Both the position numbers and the translations under genes were made by a program. Source: Sulfurovum sp. (GTDB lineage Bacteria > Campylobacterota > Campylobacteria > Campylobacterales > Sulfurovaceae). Taken from it: a DNA stretch of 16,079 nt. Location: the NCBI GenBank assembly GCA_003978395.1, contig QNZV01000056.1, forward strand, positions 1-16,079, given 5' to 3'. The notes under the pieces were generated by a model. That model was not told the DNA's origin. It ran no database searches and worked only from the letters and a program-made list of their open reading frames with translations. This document shows positions 5,979 through 11,764 of this stretch, one piece after another; the stretch's first letter is position 1, and every line of letters starts with the position of its first letter.

Positions 5979-7830
5979 TTCTAATTCTCTCTTTTAGTGA
6001 TGGTATAAGTTTCGCCGAGACAGAGAGGGTTTCATAGCCCATCTCTATCAGCTCTTGGGTTACCTCTTCTAGCCCTGCAAGTTCTCCACATATACTTATG
6101 GGTTTATCTGCTTTTTGGGCAATCATTTTAAGAGCAGATAGAATAATTGGCGATGTGGCATCAGCTATTAGAGTAGGGTGCGTTCGTTCAATTGCAAATA
6201 TATATTGGGTTAAATCGTTTGTTCCTACTGAGTAAAAATCTACCACTTGATTAAACTCTTCTATAGCAAAAAGAACAGATGGGACTTCAATCATAATCCC
6301 AAATTCAATGTTACTTAGAGTAATATGATGCTTTTCTGCAATGCTTATGGCTATCTCTTTTGCTCTATTGAACTCTTCAACGGTAGAAATCATAGGGAAC
6401 ATTATTTTTATATTTTTTGGAGATGGCATAAACGCAATAAACGCTTTGTAAATAGCTAAAATTTGTTCATGAAAAAGTGTCTGTTCTTGTAGTGAAAAAC
6501 GAATACCTCTAATACCTAAAAATGGATTATTCTCTTTTGGAATTTTTATATAGGGAAGTGATTTATCTCCTCCAATATCTAGTGTTCTTACCGTTAGAAT
6601 ATTAAATAGTTTAAATATATTTTTATAAGACTCTACTTGCTCTTCTAGTGAAGGTCGCTCTTCTTTAAACAAAAACTCTGTACGTAAGAGTCCTATTCCA
6701 TCTGCTCCCTCTTCTTTTGCTTCATTTGCAGATTTGTAATCAGAAATATTAGCCAAAACTTTAATAATTTTATTATCTTTGGTCTTGGTACTCTCAAAAC
6801 GTTTTTTATAGCTCTCTTCTTGATACTTTTTAAACTCTTTTTGTTTTCTTAGTGCTTTTCTAATGTCATTGTTTGTTGGTTGTAAGATTAAGTTTCCACT
6901 ATTCGCATCGAGAATAACTCTTTGGCTAGCTTTTAATGGTTCTGTTATAATTAGGGATGGAATACCAAACGAACGTAAAAGAATTGAGGAGTGTGATGTG
7001 GTTGTACCTTTTTGTAAAACCACACCTTCTAAAAGTGTATTTTGAAGTTTCATTACCTCACTAGGAAGTAAATCATCAGCTAAAAGAATATAGGATTGAG
7101 TAGGGACTTCTACAATACTTGTCATTCCAAGATGTTTCAAAACACGTTGCTCAACATCATAATAGTCTGGAATTCGCGATGCAAATCTTGTATTTTCTAG
7201 TCGATTTACCTCTTCTTTAATTATTTCTAAAAAATTTCGTACGGTTGAACACTCATAACGAAAAACATCTGCTGAAATTAACTCCTTTTGAGCCAAAAAT
7301 ATTTGGGCTTCATGTTGAGTTTTATTGGCTTGATACAAATCATAAAGTTCTTCTTTTGTTCGTCTAATAGCCTCTTTAATAGAGAGTCCTGTATCTTTCG
7401 TTTTTGATATTTTACGTGTCTCATACAGAGTCAAAGGAGCAATGGCGATACCTTTTGCAATACTTTTTCCTATTACAGTATTCGCTTCATATGTCTCTTT
7501 TATCTGTACAATCTCTTCTACAGTTTTATCCTCTTGCATCATTTTTTCAAAGAAGTCGCTTAAATAAGCAGAGGCTTCAAGTGCCTCTTCTCCTTGACAT
7601 TTTAAGGTAAAAGTTTCTCCTTTTTCTAAAGAGAGAGAGAGTATCTTTGGAACTTGTGTTGCAAGTACCTCTTGATTATGAGCGATAATGCTAATCTCTG
7701 CATCAAATTCTTTAACCTCATTAACAAATTTAGCAATAGGTCTTAAGTGCAACCCATTTTCAGAAGTGATAGTAAGCGTTGTGAGGAGAGGTTTGTTCCG
7801 TTTTGTAAATATTTTTTTTAGAAAATTCAT
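5971..7830 (-). CDS. ptsI: HPr-Enzyme I fusion, PEP-protein phosphotransferase
   Basis: This 619-residue cytoplasmic protein joins the two general PTS components. The HPr domain (about 16-98) has the active-site block NGLHLRP with phospho-His28. The EI part (about 118-619) has the phospho-His280 block GTTTSHSSILLRSFGIPS, then LLRTEFLF (381-388), TLDIGGDKSLPYI, GIRGIRFSLQ, GTNDLTQY (536-543), and the active-site Cys581 in ISICGELAG. All catalytic residues appear intact. The stretch between the EI start and the phospho-His is about 25 residues shorter than in E. coli. The position of HPr Ser46 aligns with Gln59, so HPr-kinase regulation is unlikely. A basic, partly hydrophobic leader (NFLKKIFTKRNK) precedes the HPr domain. 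It is followed by the EIICB gene with an 8-bp overlap, clearly an operon. Confidence 0.94.
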   Translation of the reverse strand: MNFLKKIFTKRNKPLLTTLTITSENGLHLRPIAKFVNEVKEFDAEISIIAHNQEVLATQVPKILSLSLEKGETFTLKCQGEEALEASAYLSDFFEKMMQEDKTVEEIVQIKETYEANTVIGKSIAKGIAIAPLTLYETRKISKTKDTGLSIKEAIRRTKEELYDLYQANKTQHEAQIFLAQKELISADVFRYECSTVRNFLEIIKEEVNRLENTRFASRIPDYYDVEQRVLKHLGMTSIVEVPTQSYILLADDLLPSEVMKLQNTLLEGVVLQKGTTTSHSSILLRSFGIPSLIITEPLKASQRVILDANSGNLILQPTNNDIRKALRKQKEFKKYQEESYKKRFESTKTKDNKIIKVLANISDYKSANEAKEEGADGIGLLRTEFLFKEERPSLEEQVESYKNIFKLFNILTVRTLDIGGDKSLPYIKIPKENNPFLGIRGIRFSLQEQTLFHEQILAIYKAFIAFMPSPKNIKIMFPMISTVEEFNRAKEIAISIAEKHHITLSNIEFGIMIEVPSVLFAIEEFNQVVDFYSVGTNDLTQYIFAIERTHPTLIADATSPIILSALKMIAQKADKPISICGELAGLEEVTQELIEMGYETLSVSAKLIPSLKERIRNV

Positions 7831-7915
7831 CTATTTTTTGCCTATATATACTTTAAAACTCTATTTTTTATCTGAATATATAAAAAATAAAGTTGGTTAC
7901 TTTTTGTTTTTAGGC

Positions 7916-7921
7916 ATTATA
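7916..7921 (-). promoter_or_regulatory. Possible -10 box for ptsI-nagE
   Basis: TATAAT on the minus strand lies 86 bp upstream of the HPr-EI start codon, just after the msrBA stop. There is no recognisable -35, and other AT-rich boxes occur in the same 100-bp spacer, so this is only a candidate. No convincing terminator separates msrBA from ptsI; read-through is possible. Confidence 0.3.
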
Positions 7922-7932
7922 TTAGCATAAAA

Positions 7933-8790
7933 TTAGAATCTTTTTGTATAAGCATGGCAATAAGGCTTAGAATTTCTTAATTTATAGTAGTTTTGGTGTT
8001 CTTTTTCAGCAATATAGAACATATGTTCATTGGCATCCTTTAGCATAGTAGCAATCTTCATGCCTTTTGCTTCAAGTTTATTGATGAGCTTTGTAGCAAT
8101 CTCTTCCTCTTCTATATTATTAGTAAATATAGCAGAGAGATACTGTGGACCAATATCAGGACCTTGTCCATTCATCTGCTCTGGATTATGCGTTTCAAAG
8201 AAAAGTTTACACAAAGTTTCAAATGATATTACTTTTGGGTCGTAGGTAACTTCTACTGTCTCTAAATGACCTGTCTGTTTTCCACAAATATCTCTGTAGG
8301 TAGGATTTGTAGTATGTCCACCCATGTAGCCAGAATCTGCATTAAATACTCCTTCTGCTTTTTGAAACCAATACTCCACACCCCAAAAACATCCTGCTGC
8401 GAAGTAGGCTTTTTTATACTTCTCATCATTCTCTATGGATTTAAAATCTAGTGAAACAGAGTTTACACAATGACGTGTACTTTTTGGTGTCATCTGTTCG
8501 CCATAAAATACATGACCCAAATGTCCATCACAGGTAGCACAGACGATTTCTACTCTTCGTCCATCTGCATCAGGAATCTCTTTAACAGCACCTGTAATGG
8601 TATCATCAAAACTTGGCCATCCTGAACCTGAATCAAATTTATCTGTTGAGTTAAAAAGAGGAGTGTTACATTTACGGCAATGGTATATACCTGCTTTATA
8701 AAAGCCATCGTATTTTCCAGAAAAAGGCATCTCTGTTCCTTTATTCTCTATTATTTGTATCTCTTCAGCGTTTAGGTTGTTATAGTTCAT
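7933..8790 (-). CDS. msrBA: Bifunctional methionine sulfoxide reductase MsrB-MsrA
   Basis: A 285-residue fusion that repairs both diastereomers of oxidised methionine, recycled by thioredoxin. The MsrB domain comes first (about 1-117): zinc ligands are the CxxC pairs Cys38/Cys41 and Cys84/Cys87, and the catalytic Cys108 is in TRHCVNSVSLDF. The MsrA domain (about 126-285) has the GCFWG motif with catalytic Cys134, plus GYMGG and HLETVEV blocks; Cys278 near the C-terminus is a candidate resolving cysteine. The order B-A is the reverse of some MsrA-MsrB fusions. There is no signal peptide, so it is probably cytoplasmic. An AAAGGA ribosome site precedes the ATG. The leader carries a 13-bp palindrome (8813-8825) that may be an operator. 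Confidence 0.95.
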   Translation of the reverse strand: MNYNNLNAEEIQIIENKGTEMPFSGKYDGFYKAGIYHCRKCNTPLFNSTDKFDSGSGWPSFDDTITGAVKEIPDADGRRVEIVCATCDGHLGHVFYGEQMTPKSTRHCVNSVSLDFKSIENDEKYKKAYFAAGCFWGVEYWFQKAEGVFNADSGYMGGHTTNPTYRDICGKQTGHLETVEVTYDPKVISFETLCKLFFETHNPEQMNGQGPDIGPQYLSAIFTNNIEEEEIATKLINKLEAKGMKIATMLKDANEHMFYIAEKEHQNYYKLRNSKPYCHAYTKRF

Positions 8791-8812
8791 CTATATCCTT
8801 TAAATTATTTAG

Positions 8813-8825
8813 GACTAAATTAGTC
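8813..8825 (-). promoter_or_regulatory. Palindrome in the msrBA leader, possible operator
   Basis: GACTAA-A-TTAGTC is a 13-bp palindrome lying 23 bp upstream of the msrBA start and just downstream of its likely transcription start. Such a position suits a repressor site, but the palindrome could also act as an RNA stem. No regulator is identified. Confidence 0.35.
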
Positions 8826-8838
8826 TTATTTAAATGAC

Positions 8839-8847
8839 AATATAACA
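8839..8847 (-). promoter_or_regulatory. Probable msrBA promoter (extended -10)
   Basis: On the minus strand TG-T-TATATT forms an extended -10 box about 49 bp before the msrBA start codon, giving a predicted transcript start near 8832. No clear -35 hexamer is present. Confidence 0.4.
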
Positions 8848-8954
8848 TGATTAGTTAAAAACTAGCCCTAGAAATTAAAAGCTATTAAATTAAAATTTTC
8901 TTAAATTAAAAAAAATATCTTTAGTAACATTTTTAGGAAATAGTAGTCTTAAAC

Positions 8955-8983
8955 TTGAAGTTATCTTAAAAAAATAGTATAAT
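8955..8983 (+). promoter_or_regulatory. Upstream promoter candidate, -35/-10 type
   Basis: TTGAAG (8955-8960) and TATAAT (8978-8983) are separated by exactly 17 bp, the best two-part sigma-70 match in the window. Transcription would start near 8989, about 160 bp ahead of lpxC, right at the left arm of the TGTGATTT/AAATCACA repeat. It could make a long lpxC leader or a separate small RNA. Confidence 0.45.
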
Positions 8984-9113
8984 TTTTTGTGATTTATATA
9001 TAATATAATTAAAAGTTAAATATAGAAATCAAACATTTATTAAATATTATGTTTAGCTTAAATATATTCTTAAAATAAAGAAAAAATCACATTATACAAA
9101 AAGTTCACAATTA

Positions 9114-9122
9114 TGTTATAAT
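9114..9122 (+). promoter_or_regulatory. lpxC-proximal promoter (extended -10)
   Basis: TG-T-TATAAT is a perfect extended -10 box 28 bp upstream of the lpxC start codon. The transcript would begin near 9129, just ahead of the AAGGA ribosome site at 9139-9143. Confidence 0.6.
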
Positions 9123-9150
9123 ATACTTTTAAAAGAATAAGGAATAAACT

Positions 9151-10035
9151 ATGAATCAACGAACCATTCGTAAATCGGTTGAAGTGGTTGGAATAGGTTT
9201 GCATAAGGGCGAACCAATTAAACTCCGACTTGAGCCATTAGGTGTAGATGCTGGAATTATCTTTTATAGAGAAGATTTAGCACTCTCTATTCCTCTCTCT
9301 CCCTCTTCTGTTATCGATACTCAAATGGCAACTGTTATTGGTTCTGATAAAGGTTATATTTCTACTATTGAACATTTTCTTTCAGCTGTTTATGCCTATG
9401 GTATTGATAATATGCGTGTGGTTGTCAATGGAAATGAGATGCCAATTATGGATGGTTCTGCAGCCTCTTTTTGCTTGCTTTTGGATGAAGCAGGTATTCA
9501 AGAGCAAGATGTTGTAAAACAGCTTATTCGAGTTAAGAAAAGAGTTGAAGTCAGAGATGGAGATAAGTTCGTTTGCATAGAGCCTAGTAATAATGTTACT
9601 TTTGATTTTACAATTGATTTTGAACATCCTGTTATTGGTAAACAGTCACAATCTTACTCTTTTGGAACAAAACCTTTCTTAGAAGAGATTGCACGAGCTA
9701 GAACCTTTGGTTTTGCACGAGATATTCAATATCTACAAAGTATTAATCTGGCACTTGGTGCAAGTTTAAATAATGCTATTGGTCTTGATGATGAAAAAGT
9801 TTTAAACCCAGAAGGTTTACGTTTTGATAATGAGTTTGCCCGTCATAAAATTTTGGATGCTATGGGTGATATGATGGTAACGGGTCATAATATTTTGGGG
9901 GCTTACAGCTCTTTTGCAGGAAGTCATAAACTGAATCATGAGTTGACTGTAGCACTTTTAGCCGATAGTGCTAACTATGAGATGGTCGCTTTGAACAAGG
10001 CTCAAAGTCGGGAGTTTGCTAAAAGTTTTGCTTAA
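9151..10035 (+). CDS. lpxC: UDP-3-O-acyl-N-acetylglucosamine deacetylase
   Basis: LpxC removes the acetyl group from UDP-3-O-acyl-GlcNAc, the committed step of lipid A synthesis, and shows the host is Gram-negative. At 294 residues it is close to the usual 300. The zinc site appears complete: His75 in STIEHFLSA, and His232 and Asp236 in RHKILDAMGDM; the catalytic Glu74 and His259 (GSHK) are also present. MPIMDGSA (97-104) is another family block. The ATG has an AAGGA site seven bases upstream and an extended -10 promoter directly before that. It heads the lpxC to rimP cluster; its last bases overlap the next frame. It is probably regulated at transcription by the two promoter candidates upstream. 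Confidence 0.97.
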   Translation: MNQRTIRKSVEVVGIGLHKGEPIKLRLEPLGVDAGIIFYREDLALSIPLSPSSVIDTQMATVIGSDKGYISTIEHFLSAVYAYGIDNMRVVVNGNEMPIMDGSAASFCLLLDEAGIQEQDVVKQLIRVKKRVEVRDGDKFVCIEPSNNVTFDFTIDFEHPVIGKQSQSYSFGTKPFLEEIARARTFGFARDIQYLQSINLALGASLNNAIGLDDEKVLNPEGLRFDNEFARHKILDAMGDMMVTGHNILGAYSSFAGSHKLNHELTVALLADSANYEMVALNKAQSREFAKSFA

Positions 10036-10486
10036 TTCTTACAAAGTTCTCATTATATCTATCTCATCCCCTCTTTTAATAGGTGTCTATAGAGATGACA
10101 TCTTAATTGAAAAAATTGAAAGTAATCAAAAAACTTCAGAAGTTCTTTTGAAAATTTTAACAGAGTTATCTAAAAAATATGACTATTCAGAGGTACTCTA
10201 CACCAATGGTCCAGGTTCATATATGGCAATTAAATTAACTTATATCATTTTACGCTCTTTAGAAATTTTAAAAGGGATTACTTTTACAGGGTGTAACGCT
10301 TTTGATTTAAATTCCAATAAACCTATAAAAGCGATAGGAAAACTATACTTCATCAAAGAAAATAACACTATAATATCAAAAAAAATTGATGAGGCTGTAG
10401 AGCAACGGTTTGAATTACCTTCCATGTTGAGTGAAGTAACTGTTTTAAACGATAATAGACCCTTGTATATCTTACCAGCCGTATAA
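10016..10486 (+). CDS. Short TsaB-like protein (t6A-related), Campylobacterota type
   Basis: A 156-residue protein in the place where Campylobacter and Helicobacter carry a conserved gene between lpxC and thrB. The opening strand KVLIISISSPLLIGVY and the motif TNGPGSYMAIKLTYIILRSLE (given as GPGSYMAIKL, about 66-75) match the N-terminal lobe of TsaB (GPGSFTGLRIG...). TsaB is the partner of TsaD in making t6A, the modified base next to tRNA anticodons. Normal TsaB is about 220 residues, so the C-terminal lobe seems reduced or lost. The start is uncertain: TTG at 10016 gives a 20-bp overlap with lpxC, TTG at 10028 an 8-bp overlap like others here. Neither has a well-spaced ribosome site; translation is probably coupled to lpxC. 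The fold assignment is moderate, the function inferred. Confidence 0.75.
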   Translation: MLKVLLNSYKVLIISISSPLLIGVYRDDILIEKIESNQKTSEVLLKILTELSKKYDYSEVLYTNGPGSYMAIKLTYIILRSLEILKGITFTGCNAFDLNSNKPIKAIGKLYFIKENNTIISKKIDEAVEQRFELPSMLSEVTVLNDNRPLYILPAV

Positions 10487-10519
10487 ACAGACCGTTTTGA
10501 CATCAGCAAAGGAAAAACT

Positions 10520-11416
10520 TTGTTTATCTCTGTACCTGCAACATCTGCCAATCTTGGACCAGGGTTTGATACCTTAGGATTAGCTATTAATCTTCGTAAT
10601 GAAATTATTATTCAACCTTCTCGTTTTTTCTCTGTTTCTACTCATGGAGAAGGGGCAGAAAATGTACATATCCGAAAAAATATTCTTTTTATGAATATCT
10701 TTAATAAACAATATAAAAAACTTAGAGCCAAAGAGGGAACAAAGAAAAAAGAAAACTTTCGATTTGAGTTTAAGAATAGAATACCTATATCTAGAGGTTT
10801 AGGAAGCTCATCAGCTGTTATTACAGCAGCTCTTACTTCGGCTTATGTTGTAGCAGGGGAGCGTTACAATAAACGAAAAATTTTAAATTTGGCATTGGAA
10901 TATGAGCCACATCCTGATAATATCACTCCTGCAATAATGGGTGGATTTAATGTGGCTTGTGTAGAAGATAAAAAAGTTTACTCCAAAAAACGAAAAGTAC
11001 CTGAATATTTAAGAGCCGTTTTGGTTATTCCCAATAAAACAATTTCAACAGCAAAGTCTCGAACAGTATTACCTGATTTGTATAGAACTGAAGAGGTAGT
11101 CTATTCGCTCTCTCGTTCCTCTTTTATGACTTCGTTATTTATGACTGAATCATGGGATTTATTGAAAATTGCCTCAAAAGATAAGATTCATCAAACACGA
11201 AGAATGAAACAGATGCCAGATTTGTTTGAAGTGCAAAAAACAGCTTTAGGTCATGGTGCATTAATGAGTACACTTTCAGGTTCAGGCTCAACTTTTTTTA
11301 CCCTTTGTTATGCTGATGATGCTCCTAAAATTCATAATGCCTTGGCTCAAAAATTTCCAAAATATAGAGTATATACCAAAACGCTTGACAATTATGGAGT
11401 GACCTCCAAGAGTTAG
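10520..11416 (+). CDS. thrB: Homoserine kinase
   Basis: A GHMP-family kinase that phosphorylates homoserine with ATP in threonine synthesis, cytoplasmic. Motif 1 is PATSANLGPGFDTLGLA (6-22), the phosphate-binding glycine loop is PISRGLGSSSA (89-99), followed by EYEPHPDNITPA, and motif 3 is LSGSGSTFF near the C-terminus. At 298 residues it is of normal length. The start is TTG: an AAAGGA site lies six bases before it, and the protein starts directly with the conserved FISVPATSANLGPG segment. It follows the TsaB-like gene after 33 bp. About 100 bp of spacer without clear signals separate it from ylxR. Confidence 0.95.
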   Translation: MFISVPATSANLGPGFDTLGLAINLRNEIIIQPSRFFSVSTHGEGAENVHIRKNILFMNIFNKQYKKLRAKEGTKKKENFRFEFKNRIPISRGLGSSSAVITAALTSAYVVAGERYNKRKILNLALEYEPHPDNITPAIMGGFNVACVEDKKVYSKKRKVPEYLRAVLVIPNKTISTAKSRTVLPDLYRTEEVVYSLSRSSFMTSLFMTESWDLLKIASKDKIHQTRRMKQMPDLFEVQKTALGHGALMSTLSGSGSTFFTLCYADDAPKIHNALAQKFPKYRVYTKTLDNYGVTSKS

Positions 11417-11512
11417 TAGAGCATTTTTACGCTAAAATTTGATGCAAACTAAGAGATATTTATGAAATATAAGTTAATGCAAGAGTTTTAATAACAAAAG
11501 TTAGGTATAATT

Positions 11513-11764
11513 ATGCGAAAAAATGAACCAGTACGCATGTGTATAACATGTAGAGAACGGGAACTTCAACGAAAACTACTTCGCCTACAAGAGAAAAACA
11601 GTAACATTTTTCCTTATTCTGGACAGGGTCGGAGTTTTTATATTTGTAATAGTTGTCGTGAAAACGAAAAAAAAGTAAAAGGTTTAATAAAACGTTTTCG
11701 GCTCTCTAGTGAAGATAGTGAACAGTTTGTTAAGTATTTAAAGGAGTTAGATAAGAATGGATAG
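11513..11764 (+). CDS. ylxR: YlxR family RNA-binding protein (DUF448)
   Basis: An 83-residue basic protein of the YlxR/DUF448 family, usually found directly before infB; members are RNA-binding, and one has been reported to affect RNase P. Family blocks are EPVRMCITCRERELQRKLLRL (in part residues 5-13, EPVRMCITC) and GRSFYICNSCRE (39-50). It has two CxxC pairs, Cys10/Cys13 and Cys45/Cys48, which could bind zinc; the better-known Gram-positive members do not, to my recollection, have both. A TTAGG site precedes the ATG. Its stop overlaps the infB start by 8 bp, so the two are coupled. Confidence 0.87.
   Translation: MRKNEPVRMCITCRERELQRKLLRLQEKNSNIFPYSGQGRSFYICNSCRENEKKVKGLIKRFRLSSEDSEQFVKYLKELDKNG

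Larger units (their letters stand above)
8791..9150 (+). other. AT-rich divergent promoter region between msrBA and lpxC
   Basis: This 360-bp spacer has no credible gene. It holds a minus-strand promoter and palindrome for msrBA at its left end and two plus-strand promoter candidates for lpxC (8955-8983 and 9114-9122). Between them lie nested inverted repeats: TGTGATTT (8988-8995) with AAATCACA (9084-9091), and inside these AAACAT (9031-9036) with ATGTTT (9049-9054). Base composition is extremely A+T rich, so short repeats by chance are expected. Confidence 0.5.

Noticed and set aside
7880..7910. Short AAAGT/ACTTT stem in the msrBA-ptsI spacer as a terminator
   Set aside because: A five-pair AT-rich stem is too weak; the nearby T-runs are common in this spacer.
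11462..11491. Nine-codon frame in the thrB-ylxR spacer
   Set aside because: Too short, no good ribosome site, and no reason to expect a leader peptide at this place.
11506..11511. TATAAT directly before ylxR
   Set aside because: It ends one base before the ATG, so it could not produce a translatable leader for ylxR; it is an AT-rich coincidence next to the TTAGG ribosome site.
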